A DNA stretch of 64,000 bases from Paraburkholderia nodosa DSM 21604 (GTDB lineage: Bacteria > Pseudomonadota > Gammaproteobacteria > Burkholderiales > Burkholderiaceae), in the NCBI RefSeq assembly GCF_000519185.1, contig NZ_JAFA01000034.1, positions 1 through 64,000 of the forward strand, given 5' to 3'. The notes below the pieces were generated by a model. The model was not told the DNA's origin. It made no database searches and worked only from the letters and a program-made list of their open reading frames with translations. Both the position numbers and the translations under genes were made by a program. Of this stretch, positions 51,165 through 59,175 are shown piece after piece (within the stretch, counting starts at the first letter, position 1; each line of letters begins with the position of its first letter).

Positions 51165-51968
51165 ATGCCTCAGGAATTTACCCGTTCGGTGTTGTCGTTC
51201 GATGTGGATGGCACGGCGCTCGAGCTTTCCGCCATCCATCGAGAAGGCGACAAGGCGCCCATCGTGTTCCTTCACGGGTTCGGGTCCACGAAAGAGGACT
51301 ACGCGGATATCGTGCGTTACGCGGCGTTCGAAGGGCACCCGTTCGTCGCGTACGACGCCCCGGGCTGCGGCGAAACGCAGTGTGCCGATCTCTCGAAAGT
51401 CGGCATACCGTTTCTCGTCGAGACCGCGCTCGCCGCGCTCGAACAGGTCGGCTTTGGCCGCTTCCATCTCGTCGGACACTCCATGGGCGGCCTGACTGCG
51501 CTCATGCTTGCCCACCGGCACCCGGAGCGCGTACTCAGCTTCGTGGATATCGAAGGCAACCTCGCGCCCGAGGACTGCTTTCTCAGCAGGCAGATCGTGG
51601 AGTATCCGCGCGCGGACGCCGAGCGCTTCTTCAGCGATTTCATCGAGCGCACGCGCCATGCACCGGCTTATGCGAGTGCGCTCTATGCCGCGAGTTTGCG
51701 CTACAAGGTCAGAGCCGAGGCGGTAGGGCCGATTTTCCGCTCGATGGTCGATCTGTCCGATAACGGCGACTTGATGCGCAAATTCCTCGGTTTGCCGTTT
51801 CCGCGCATGTTCATGTACGGGCAGCAGAACGCTTCGCTTTCGTACCTCGATCACATTCGCGAGCAGGGCGTGGCGTTGGCGGAAATTGCGGATTGCGGGC
51901 ACTTCCCCATGTATTCGAACCCGGTCGCAATGTGGCGGGCCATTGCCGGATTTCAGCGGCACGTTTGA
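51165..51968 (+). CDS. Alpha/beta hydrolase
   Basis: A 267-aa alpha/beta hydrolase from ATG 51165: oxyanion loop VFLHGFGSTKEDYADIV, AYDAPGCGETQ, nucleophile elbow LVGHSMGGLTALMLA (Ser about 107), a cap region, and the C-terminal His in ADCGHFPMYSNP. The catalytic acid is probably Glu or Asp of the FVDIEGNLAPEDCF or LSYLDHI segments. Together with the upstream RraA-like and aminotransferase genes it may form a catabolic route under the divergent LysR. The substrate is not predictable. Confidence 0.9.
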   Translation: MPQEFTRSVLSFDVDGTALELSAIHREGDKAPIVFLHGFGSTKEDYADIVRYAAFEGHPFVAYDAPGCGETQCADLSKVGIPFLVETALAALEQVGFGRFHLVGHSMGGLTALMLAHRHPERVLSFVDIEGNLAPEDCFLSRQIVEYPRADAERFFSDFIERTRHAPAYASALYAASLRYKVRAEAVGPIFRSMVDLSDNGDLMRKFLGLPFPRMFMYGQQNASLSYLDHIREQGVALAEIADCGHFPMYSNPVAMWRAIAGFQRHV

Positions 51969-52173
51969 CGAACCGCGCGTTGCGTACGAAACGACCTTGC
52001 CGCTGTTACCTATGATGCGCGTTGGATAAACGCGGTCTTGCCAGCAGCAGAGCGGCCAGTCGCAATGCAATGAGGTCGGCGCAAACGTTTGACATCCCCA
52101 GCTATATGGGCGCCCCGCTGTTCGCTCGCTACCCCGGCCTAAAGTTCGCGCAGCCGTTGCCGAAATACCAGCC

Positions 52174-52404
52174 ATGGCGCGCAAACATCCCGACTATCCC
52201 AACAAGCCTCCCATCTGGGCAGAGGCGCGCGCGCTCGAGGCGAGCATTCGCGCCATCCGCCGTGCGCAAGGCAAGAAGAACCCCGAGGACTTCCCGGCGG
52301 GAAGCCCCGAATGCACCGCTGCCATGGATGAGTTCGTGCGCGACGTCTGCCGCGCCCTCGAGATCGATATCAACACGCTCGGCAAGGACTCCGGCGACTT
52401 TTAA
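52174..52404 (+). CDS. Small hypothetical protein (76 aa)
   Basis: A 76-aa soluble, charged protein (MARKHPDYPNKPPIWAEARALEASIRAIRRAQGKKNPEDF...CTAAMDEFVRDVCRALEIDINTLG). It shows helix-rich composition and two Cys residues. No known domain. It occurs between the hydrolase operon and a small exported protein; 51969-52173 before it shows no gene. Coding is supported by composition and a regular start, but a ribosome site is weak. Confidence 0.6.
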   Translation: MARKHPDYPNKPPIWAEARALEASIRAIRRAQGKKNPEDFPAGSPECTAAMDEFVRDVCRALEIDINTLGKDSGDF

Positions 52405-52492
52405 CGCGCTGGTCGGCCGTTCGTATCCTTCACGCGCGGGAATGCGGTTTGCGCGCCCCGGAACGACCGATGACGAGTTCACGAGGTTGCGC

Positions 52493-52900
52493 GTGAAAAC
52501 GACTCTTACGCTCGCGTTGTCGTCATGTCTCGGCGTGGCGTTGCTCACGACGCAGCCAGCACATGGCGCAGATCCCATCCCCACACCCGACGCCGCGCCG
52601 CCGTGCGGCAAGCTCGTGGGGACAAACGCCGCCGGCGGCTTCGCACTGCGCAGCGGCGAACCGGTCGATTTCGTATCCGCGGGCCAGGCCACGCACGGCA
52701 CGCTGCTCGTTTTCAGCGATGGACCCGTATTTCGCGCGTACTGGCAACCCGAAGGCAGCGAAGAGAAGTACGCACTCGCCAACGCGGGGCCCGACAGCGT
52801 GCGCCTCGTTTCGACGCCTCCGCAGGGCACGCCGACCCGTGGCGCCCAGCCCGGCGTTGCCACGCAGCCGTTGCAAGTGCTTTCCTGTCCGAAGCTTTAA
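52493..52900 (+). CDS. Small exported hypothetical protein (135 aa)
   Basis: Started at GTG 52493, a 135-aa protein with a signal peptide (MKTTLTLALSSCLGVALLTT...AHG-ADPIP) and a compact beta-type domain: CGKLVGTNAAGGFALRSGEPVDFVSAGQATHGTLLVFSDGPVFRAYWQPEG ends at a C-terminal Cys (LQVLSCPKL). The two Cys residues could form a disulfide. No family was recognised. It stands alone, 157 bp before the MFS gene. Confidence 0.7.
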   Translation: MKTTLTLALSSCLGVALLTTQPAHGADPIPTPDAAPPCGKLVGTNAAGGFALRSGEPVDFVSAGQATHGTLLVFSDGPVFRAYWQPEGSEEKYALANAGPDSVRLVSTPPQGTPTRGAQPGVATQPLQVLSCPKL

Positions 52901-53057
52901 TTCCGCTTGAATGCCGTTTCCGGTCCATATCCCACCATGTGAACCGTCCTTTCGTATCGCGCCGCGAGCGACTAGTCTTTAACGATTCCAAACGGACGAA
53001 CGGTCCGGCCCGTGACTGGCGCACCGCGCCGCGCAGCCGGCCTCGAAGGAGACAGAT

Positions 53058-54410
53058 ATGGAGCTCGAAACCCGCACCATGGCGCGCGTGACGGCAAGGC
53101 TCGTGCCGTTCCTGATCGTTTGCTATTTCGTGGCGTATCTCGATCGGGTCAACGTCGGTTTTGCGGCACTGCAGATGAACAAGGCACTCGATCTTTCCGC
53201 GAGCGCTTTCGGCTTTGGCGCAGGGATCTTCTTCATTGCCTATTTCTTCTTCGAGGTGCCGTCGAACCTGCTGCTCGAGCGTTTCGGCGCAAGGCGCTGG
53301 ATCGCGCGCATCATGTTCACGTGGGGCATTATCGCGGGCGCGATGGCATTCATTCCGGACCTCGCCCGCATCACCGGCATGTCGAACGCGCACGTATTCT
53401 ATGGACTGCGTATCTTGCTCGGTATCGCCGAGGCGGGTTTCTTCCCCGGCATCATCTTTCTGCTTACGCTGTGGTTTCCCGCCAAATACCGCGCGCGCGT
53501 GGTGGGCTATTTCATGGCGGCCATTCCGTTGTCGACGGTGATTGGCGGCCCGGTTTCCGGCTCGCTGCTGTCGCTGGACGGCAGAGGGGGGCTGGCGGGC
53601 TGGCAGTGGGTCTACCTGATCGAGGCGATACCCGCGCTCGTGCTCTCAGTGTGCGTGCTGTTCTATCTGACCGACAAACCCGCCGACGCCCGCTGGCTCG
53701 CCGACGACGAGCGCCGCTGGCTCGTCGATCGCCAGGCGCAGGAGCGCCGTCATCGGGAGAAAGTGCGCACGTTCAGCGTGCTGGAGGCGCTCATCAATCC
53801 GCGCGTGCTGGCGGTCGCGCTGATCTATTTCGGTGCGAATGCAACCAATTACGGCCTGAGCTTCTTCCTGCCGCAGATCGTCAAGGCGTTCGGGCTAACG
53901 AATTTGCAGACGGGCTTCGTCACTGCGTTGCCCTACGCGGTGGGCGTGGTTTCGATGGTGCTGTGGAGTCGGCGTTCCGATCGCCGCCTGGAACGCAAGC
54001 GTCACGTCGCATTTGCGCTGGCCGTCGCGGCCGCCGGTATTGCGGCTGCCGCGGGACTCGACAATCCGGTGCTCAAGATGTTGGCGCTTTCCATCGCGGG
54101 CTTCGGCATCTTCGGTTGCCTGCCGGTAATCTGGACGCTGCCGGCCGCATTCCTTTCGGGCGCGGCGGCGGCCGGCGGCATTGCCGCCGTCAATTCGCTC
54201 GGCAATCTGGCGGGCTTTTTCGGCCCCTACGCAATGGGCTGGATCAAGGACAGCACGGGCGGCTTCGGCGCGGGCCTGCTATGTCTTGCGGGAGCCGGGC
54301 TCGTGGGAGCGGGCGCGGCGCTCGTCCTCCATCACAACCCGGCGCTCGAAACGCTCGACGATTCGCCTCAAGCCGAAACGCACGGGGAGGGCGGTGTGGT
54401 GAGGCCGTGA
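53058..54410 (+). CDS. MFS transporter, ACS family (second)
   Basis: A 450-aa MFS protein with a ribosome site (GGAGAC) before ATG 53058. ACS signatures: LIVCYFVAYLDRVNVGFAALQMN in helix 1, FFEVPSNLLLERFGARRWIARIM in the loop, RILLGIAEAGFFPGIIFLLTLWFPAKYRARVVGYFMAAIPLSTV in helices 4-5, and NSLGNLAGFFGPYAMGWIKD in helix 11. These are typical of tartrate, phthalate and 4-hydroxyphenylacetate-type importers. It is likely a carboxylate importer, possibly serving the RraA/aminotransferase operon, although two small genes intervene. Confidence 0.93.
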   Translation: MELETRTMARVTARLVPFLIVCYFVAYLDRVNVGFAALQMNKALDLSASAFGFGAGIFFIAYFFFEVPSNLLLERFGARRWIARIMFTWGIIAGAMAFIPDLARITGMSNAHVFYGLRILLGIAEAGFFPGIIFLLTLWFPAKYRARVVGYFMAAIPLSTVIGGPVSGSLLSLDGRGGLAGWQWVYLIEAIPALVLSVCVLFYLTDKPADARWLADDERRWLVDRQAQERRHREKVRTFSVLEALINPRVLAVALIYFGANATNYGLSFFLPQIVKAFGLTNLQTGFVTALPYAVGVVSMVLWSRRSDRRLERKRHVAFALAVAAAGIAAAAGLDNPVLKMLALSIAGFGIFGCLPVIWTLPAAFLSGAAAAGGIAAVNSLGNLAGFFGPYAMGWIKDSTGGFGAGLLCLAGAGLVGAGAALVLHHNPALETLDDSPQAETHGEGGVVRP

Positions 54411-54434
54411 GCGGCGCCTATGCACGCGATTGGC

Positions 54435-55604
54435 TCATTTCAGGCGCGCCATCACAAGCGTCGTGACTTTTCGATAGACGCGCCTGGCCTGGGCCCATGC
54501 CAGCGCCAGCTCGATGAGCCGCCCGCGTGCATTGAGCACGACGATACGCGATTCGTGCCTCGTTTCGCGATCCGCCCAACGCACCTTATAGTCGCCGTGC
54601 AGCGGCCGAAAGTCGAAATCGCGGCCATGGGCCTGGGCCCATTGCGCGATATATTCGATCAGCAGGTTCCCCACCGAAAACACGCTGAACGCCTCGTCAT
54701 AGGTGGTGATCAAATACTCGACGCTGTGCGCGCCGACGAGATTGACCGATGCCGCCACCGGCTGCCCGTTGACCTGCACATAGGCGACGAGCGGCAGAGT
54801 GGTCAGATCGGTTCGCTTTGCAAGTTCGATAAAGAAGTCGCGTACGCGGTCGTCCATCAAATAGGGCGATTCGATTCCGCGCTTGAGCGCCCAATGGCGT
54901 TTGTTGGCGAATAGCCACCTCAATACGCGCTCGGTGTCCTCGGCGCTGTTGCACCACCCAAAACTGACTTCGCCTTCGCGCCGCAACCGCTTCGCGCTAG
55001 AACGCAGCGCGGCGCGCAGCGTCGAGTGCCGCGTCGCGAGGAAATCGTTCCATGTGGGCGCGGCGCGCAGGTTGATCGAATAGCCGGGCATCACGCGCCA
55101 GCGCTGCGGCAGCGCGCGCTGCACCCAGGACTGCGGCGCGGCGTCGAGCGCTCGTTGCAGCGGGCTGCCGTTTTCGAGCATCGGGATGTGGAGCACGTCG
55201 GCGTGAATCCGCAAGACGGCCTGGACCGCCGCATCGTAAAGTTCCGCGCGCCGGGTGTCGGCGACCAGCGGGCCGCCGTATTCCTCGCCGCAGCCGCAGC
55301 CCAACGCCTCGGCCCTTCGCCACGCGCCTTTGCGAGTAATTGCAACGGGCCATAGCGCCAGAAGGTCACGAGCGTCGTGCACCGTCGCGACTTCGACCTT
55401 CGCGCCGCGCTTCAGCGCTGCCGCGACGGCAGCCTCGCAGTAGGCAAAGCTGATGAAAGGCGAATACGCCTCGGCTCCGGATAAAAGCGCACGCCACTGG
55501 GGCTCGAAGGCACGAAACGCATCGACGGTCTCGCACGTGCGCAACTCGTACCGGAAGGATGCGGCCGGCGACGACTCGTATATCGCCACGACGGAGGTCG
55601 GCAC
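54435..55604 (-). CDS. CelD/FemAB-like GNAT-fold acyltransferase
   Basis: A 389-aa protein with a duplicated GNAT-like fold of the CelD (BioF2-like) family: FEPQWRALLSGAEAYSPFISFAYCEA, GCGCGEEYGGPLVADTR, RSSAKRLRREGEVSFGWCNSAEDTERVLRWLFANKRHWALKRG, and the C-terminal YVQVNGQPVAASVNLV...EYLITTYDEAFSVFSVGNLLIEYIAQWAQ. CelD relatives are linked to exopolysaccharide or cellulose synthesis and transfer acyl or aminoacyl groups. It is downstream of the methyltransferase on the same strand with a 35-nt gap, so the two form an operon, perhaps modifying a polysaccharide or lipid. Confidence 0.85.
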   Translation of the reverse strand: MPTSVVAIYESSPAASFRYELRTCETVDAFRAFEPQWRALLSGAEAYSPFISFAYCEAAVAAALKRGAKVEVATVHDARDLLALWPVAITRKGAWRRAEALGCGCGEEYGGPLVADTRRAELYDAAVQAVLRIHADVLHIPMLENGSPLQRALDAAPQSWVQRALPQRWRVMPGYSINLRAAPTWNDFLATRHSTLRAALRSSAKRLRREGEVSFGWCNSAEDTERVLRWLFANKRHWALKRGIESPYLMDDRVRDFFIELAKRTDLTTLPLVAYVQVNGQPVAASVNLVGAHSVEYLITTYDEAFSVFSVGNLLIEYIAQWAQAHGRDFDFRPLHGDYKVRWADRETRHESRIVVLNARGRLIELALAWAQARRVYRKVTTLVMARLK

Positions 55605-55639
55605 TTGCGTCTCCTGAATAAATTCGTGGTGCTTGTAAT

Positions 55640-56527
55640 TCAGCCTTCAAGGGAAGTGCTGAGGCGGTCTTTGGTCGTAATGCGGCGATTGCGGTCCGCG
55701 AATGTGTCGGGGCGCGCGCCGCGCACGCTTTGCCAGACGACGACGTTCTCGTGGTCCTCGGGTCCGAAGCCGACTTCGTCGTGATCGTACGGAAAGACGC
55801 CGGCGAACCAGCGCCGCAACTGACGGGAGTCGTCGAAGACTTCGCCGCACACGGGGTTATCGTAGACGATGAAAAGATGCTCGACGGTGCCGCTCGCGAG
55901 GCCCGCTTCGAGTTTATCGAGTAACGACGCCATCAACTCGGGTCCGAATGGATTGAACAGAAAGACGACCACGTTGCCCGACGGCACCTTCAGATCGGCG
56001 ACGTTGGCGTGCAATGCGCGAATCGGCGGCCGTTGCGGAAAGCGCCGCGCCATGACGGTCGCGTTCGCGTTCGCCGTTCTCACGAGGTCTGCGCTGATGT
56101 CGTAGCCCAGCGCCAAAGAGAACGGGTACTCGGAGGCGACGATCATCGGCCGGCCTTTACCGCAACCGATGTCCATGAACGTATAGCCGGTGATATCGCC
56201 CAGGGTGTCGAGCGCGCGGCGGATGATGGTCGGCTGCGAGCCCATGTAAGGCCTGAGCTGGACGGCAAGATGGGCGTCGCGCTGCAGCGCGTTGGAATCG
56301 ACCAGTCCGCTCGTGTCCGTGCCGTACTTGAGATCGATGGGGTGGCGCCGCAGGCAGCCGGAGTACACCGCGCGCAATACCGGAACGCGAATGCAGATGC
56401 GCCGTATCGGCGGGATGAACATGGCGCGCTGCACGCTGTCGGGCAACCGGGCCACCACATTCAGCAACGGTTGCTTGAGTGCGCGTCCGAGCGCGAATCG
56501 GGGGCCGCCGTGTGTTGTTGTTCGCAT
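55640..56527 (-). CDS. Class I SAM-dependent methyltransferase
   Basis: A 295-aa methyltransferase with motif I FMDIGCGKGRPMIVAS, post-I LGYDIS, and a motif IV-like GNVVVFLFNPFGPELM (an N/DPF sequence as in amino- or DNA-type MTases). The N-terminal portion (about 90 residues) is a separate helical region ending SNALQRDAHLAVQLRPYMGSQP. The NPFG core is shared with uncharacterised O/N-methyltransferases of Proteobacteria. It is the upstream gene of the CelD-like pair. 56528-56916 upstream holds no clear gene and should contain its promoter. Confidence 0.85.
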   Translation of the reverse strand: MRTTTHGGPRFALGRALKQPLLNVVARLPDSVQRAMFIPPIRRICIRVPVLRAVYSGCLRRHPIDLKYGTDTSGLVDSNALQRDAHLAVQLRPYMGSQPTIIRRALDTLGDITGYTFMDIGCGKGRPMIVASEYPFSLALGYDISADLVRTANANATVMARRFPQRPPIRALHANVADLKVPSGNVVVFLFNPFGPELMASLLDKLEAGLASGTVEHLFIVYDNPVCGEVFDDSRQLRRWFAGVFPYDHDEVGFGPEDHENVVVWQSVRGARPDTFADRNRRITTKDRLSTSLEG

Positions 56528-56916
56528 GGATCGATGCGCTGTGAACCTTCTGGATGGGGTTGCCGATCCATCATGATGGATCGGTGCGTCGCCAGGTCGC
56601 CGCCATTCATCGGTTGTATTTCGACAAAAAGGCCCGAATTCGTGGCTTACTAACGAGTGTCATATGGCTGGCGTAGGGTAGTGAGCAGAGAGCCAGATCG
56701 TCGTGGGTGGCGTGCCCTTTTTCCCCACCGTCCGGCGAAAGCGCTTTCATGGCGGCTGCCTCAATACTCTCCCTGATGTTTCCGCCTTTTTTTCCGTGCC
56801 TTAATGAGCGTTCTCGCGTGGTTCGGCGGGAGGAATGCTTCGGTTTCGCAAGGTATCGGTGCAGGCGGGTCTCCAGGTTTTTGTCTACGCAATACCCAAC
56901 CGGAAGAGGCGAGACG
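56528..56916. other. Divergent intergenic region
   Basis: About 390 bp between the methyltransferase and a small rightward gene. A 34-codon frame at 56835-56939 with a GGGAGGA ribosome site overlaps the next gene and could be a leader peptide, but its sequence (MLRFRKVSVQAGLQVF...) has no distinguishing feature. Confidence 0.4.
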
Positions 56917-57189
56917 ATGAACGCGCGAGTGGATGCTGAAGCGCGCCGTAAGCGGTATGCAATGCACCGCCTTGGCCTGGCAATGAAGCGACTGATGAAT
57001 GCCGAAGCGGAATCCGAAAAATTGATGGCGACGCGCTGGGTGAATGCCTGGAGCGCTTCTGTCGGCGAACGCTGGTTCGCGGCAAGCCCGTATGGCAGGC
57101 TGAGTCAGGCGGCGTTAATGCGTGCCCCGTTAAAGGGCTCGACAGATCCCCGTAACAGGCTGAAATCGGGACGGCAATCGTCAATATGA
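56917..57189 (+). CDS. Small basic hypothetical protein (90 aa)
   Basis: ATG 56917 gives a 90-aa basic protein: MNARVDAEARRKRYAMHRLGLAMKRLMNAEAESEKLMATRWVNAW...ERWFAASPYGRLSQAALM. A long N-terminal amphipathic helix is followed by a WxAAS turn. Similar short Arg-rich proteins occur in Paraburkholderia; no function is known. Ribosome site weak (ggaagagg). It lies 18 nt before the next small gene. Confidence 0.6.
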   Translation: MNARVDAEARRKRYAMHRLGLAMKRLMNAEAESEKLMATRWVNAWSASVGERWFAASPYGRLSQAALMRAPLKGSTDPRNRLKSGRQSSI

Positions 57190-57207
57190 AACAAAACGCA
57201 TATTTAA

Positions 57208-57492
57208 TTGACCAATAGGGCCGCGAAACGATATTGTCATAATTTAGACATTTCCGCGTTTACCTTGGCTCTTGCAGAATACGAAACCACCCATCCTCTG
57301 AGCGTCGAACTGGATGGCGTGAACTACGCGGGTGCTTACCGCGTCATGGCCGGAAGCGTCATCGTCTACTTCGAAAACGAAATCAAGTTCGCGCAGTATG
57401 GAACGAATCGTCCGGAGATCATCGCCCGCTGGGTGTTGACGGACCTCTGCCGTAAATCCGATTCCCGCCGGCGCAAAGCAGGCAAGCGTTGA
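57208..57492 (+). CDS. Small hypothetical protein (94 aa or shorter)
   Basis: The convincing part is EYETTHPLSVELDGVNYAGAYRVMAGSVIVYFENEIKFAQYGTNRPEIIARWVLTDLC followed by a basic tail. It looks like one compact beta-sheet domain. The start is uncertain: only TTG codons are available (57208 or 57265), and neither has a good ribosome site. No family recognised. It ends 43 nt from the convergent DUF3562 gene. Confidence 0.55.
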   Translation: MTNRAAKRYCHNLDISAFTLALAEYETTHPLSVELDGVNYAGAYRVMAGSVIVYFENEIKFAQYGTNRPEIIARWVLTDLCRKSDSRRRKAGKR

Positions 57493-57534
57493 TGCGCGCA
57501 GGCGCGTCGCATCGGCATGACGCCATGCGAGCAT

Positions 57535-57732
57535 TCAGTGCGCGTTCTTGCGCAGGTTGCGAAGGTCCTCCCGTACGCGCCGCGAGACGAGCACGCTCAG
57601 ATAATCCATCACACGTGCGCCGTCGCTGAACTCGGCCCACGTTTGCTCATACATCTTCGCGACGATTTCCAGCGGCGTTTGGGTTTCGGTCGCGATCGCC
57701 TTTACGACCTCTTCGGCCGCTTCCTGTTTCAT
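57535..57732 (-). CDS. DUF3562 family small protein
   Basis: A 65-aa helical protein from ATG 57732 with a GGAGG ribosome site: MKQEAAEEVVKAIATETQTPLEIVAKMYEQTWAEFSDGARVMDYLSVLVSRRVREDLRNL. This matches DUF3562, a family largely restricted to Burkholderiales, present in many copies and of unknown role. The YLSVLVSRRVRE C-terminal helix is the most conserved part. A GC-rich hairpin abuts its ribosome site. Confidence 0.85.
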   Translation of the reverse strand: MKQEAAEEVVKAIATETQTPLEIVAKMYEQTWAEFSDGARVMDYLSVLVSRRVREDLRNLRKNAH

Positions 57733-57741
57733 CAACGCCTC

Positions 57742-57761
57742 CCGGGCGCATAGGCGCCCGG
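57742..57761 (-). terminator. 8-bp hairpin with 4-nt loop abutting the DUF3562 ribosome site
   Basis: On the minus strand CCGGGCGC-CTAT-GCGCCCGG is followed directly by GAGGCGTTG and the ATG at 57732. It lies 31 bp after the pstS stop, so it may end or attenuate pstS transcription; lacking a U run, it may instead mask the GGGAGG ribosome site. Confidence 0.5.
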
Positions 57762-57791
57762 CGTGAGAACACTCGTGAATGGAGGTGGACG

Positions 57792-58829
57792 CTACTGCGC
57801 GCTAACGGCTTTGGCTGCGACGTCGTCGCCTTTGTCGCCGTGCCATTGCGCGCGGATCTTTGTCACGACCACGGCAGGCAGCGGAATATAGTCCAGTGCC
57901 TGGATCGTCGGCTCGCCGTGCGTGAGCGCCCAGTCGAAGAACTTCAGCGTCTCAGTGTTGCGCGCCGAGGCGTCCGGTGTCGCCTGCAACAGCACGTAGG
58001 TCGCGCCCATCACGGGCCATGCGTCCTTGCCCGGCTGATTGGTGAGCACCTGAAAGAGAGAGCTTGACCAGTCCGCATTCGCGGCCGCTGCGCTGAATGT
58101 CTGGATGCCCGGCTCCACGACCGCACCCGCCGCGTTGGTCATCGCCGTGTAGGTCAGATGATTCTGCTTCGTGAAGTCCCAGGCGACATAGCCAATCGCG
58201 CCGGGCAGGTAGCCCACGAACGTGGCGACGCCCTCATTGCCCTTACCGCCTATCCCCAGGGGCCAGTGAACATTGGTGCCTTCGCCGACCTTGCGTTTCC
58301 ATTCGGGGCTCACCTGTGAGAGATAGTGCGTCCAGATCAGCGTCGTGCCCGAACCATCCAGACGCCGCACGACGGCGATCGGCGTGTTGGGCATCTTGAT
58401 CTTCGGATTGAGCCGCGCGATGGCCGGGTCGTCCCAGTACAGGATCTTGCCGAGAAAGATCTGGCCCAGCACCTCGCCGTTCAGCATCAACTGGCCGGCC
58501 TTGATGCCCGGAAGATTCACAACGGGAACCACGCCGCCGATCGCGGTGGGAAACTGCCGCAATCCGTCCTTGCTCAATTGCTCGCTCGTGAGCGGGGCGT
58601 CGGAGCCGGCGAAGTCGACCGTGTGCGCGACGATCTGCTTGATACCGTCCGTGGAGCCGGTGCTGCGGTAGATCACCTTGCCGCCGCCGGACTTCTGGTA
58701 GGCGGTGGCCCAGTGGCTGTAGAGGGGGGCGGCGAGCGTACTGCCGCATCCGGTCACGTCTTCGGCGCGGGCCGACAACGTGCAAACGCCGCAAACGAGT
58801 GCGGCAATCAGGGGGCGCAATGGTCTCAC
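57792..58829 (-). CDS. pstS: Phosphate ABC transporter substrate-binding protein PstS
   Basis: A 345-aa PstS with signal peptide ending ARA-EDVTGCGSTLAAPLYSHWA. Phosphate-site motifs: STGSTDGIKQIVAHTVDFAGSDAPLT, VVRRLDGSGTTLIWTHYLSQ, and IGYVAWDFTKQNHLTYTAM. All typical Ser, Thr and Asp ligands are recognisable. It functions as the periplasmic receptor for PstCAB, but pstC, pstA, pstB and phoU are not next to it here: downstream is DUF3562, upstream a divergent secreted protein. A Pho box sits 65 bp before the start, so expression should respond to phosphate limitation through PhoB. Confidence 0.93.
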   Translation of the reverse strand: MRPLRPLIAALVCGVCTLSARAEDVTGCGSTLAAPLYSHWATAYQKSGGGKVIYRSTGSTDGIKQIVAHTVDFAGSDAPLTSEQLSKDGLRQFPTAIGGVVPVVNLPGIKAGQLMLNGEVLGQIFLGKILYWDDPAIARLNPKIKMPNTPIAVVRRLDGSGTTLIWTHYLSQVSPEWKRKVGEGTNVHWPLGIGGKGNEGVATFVGYLPGAIGYVAWDFTKQNHLTYTAMTNAAGAVVEPGIQTFSAAAANADWSSSLFQVLTNQPGKDAWPVMGATYVLLQATPDASARNTETLKFFDWALTHGEPTIQALDYIPLPAVVVTKIRAQWHGDKGDDVAAKAVSAQ

Positions 58830-58893
58830 GAGCCTCTCCCGTTATTCATGTTCTCTGGGAAGTCGCGGAGTCTGTCTGGTCCGCGTACTGTCA

Positions 58894-58911
58894 ATTACAG
58901 GATGGTGACAG
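58894..58911 (-). promoter_or_regulatory. Pho box upstream of pstS
   Basis: On the minus strand CTGTCAC-CATC-CTGTAAT gives two 7-bp repeats, each 6 of 7 to the PhoB consensus CTGTCAT, separated by the standard 4 bp, 65 bp before the pstS start. This is a good match to a two-unit Pho box. Confidence 0.7.
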
Positions 58912-58934
58912 GCAGGATTCAAATTGAATCCTGC
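58912..58934. promoter_or_regulatory. 23-bp perfect palindrome adjoining the Pho box
   Basis: Two 11-bp arms, GCAGGATTCAA (58912-58922) and TTGAATCCTGC (58924-58934), flank one A. It directly abuts the Pho box and lies between divergent pstS and the gene at 59176. The remaining 58935-59175 contains no gene. It is a strong candidate operator for a second regulator. Confidence 0.65.
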
Positions 58935-59175
58935 TATCGTGCGGCGGTTTTATGACGAAGCGTTGCGTTTGTGTGCGCGACCGGATGATGAGGATAACAA
59001 ACGAAATTGCCGGATCGAAAAACGGTCTAATCCGTTCGATTTCCGCAGAGGAAAACGCGTGAACGAAGCCGTATTGCCTGCAACGAATCTTTCACAAAAT
59101 TTCGCTACGGTAAGCGGGATTGACCCCGAGTTCGTCTTGACAAAATGCTTGTAATTCCTTTCGGAGACGCTACAG

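Noticed and set aside
56835..56939. 34-codon frame with a good ribosome site before the 90-aa gene
   Set aside because: Too short and featureless to call; it may be a leader peptide but there is no supporting pattern.
57507..57530. Imperfect hairpin between convergent small genes
   Set aside because: The stem contains a bulge and has no U run; too weak to call a terminator.
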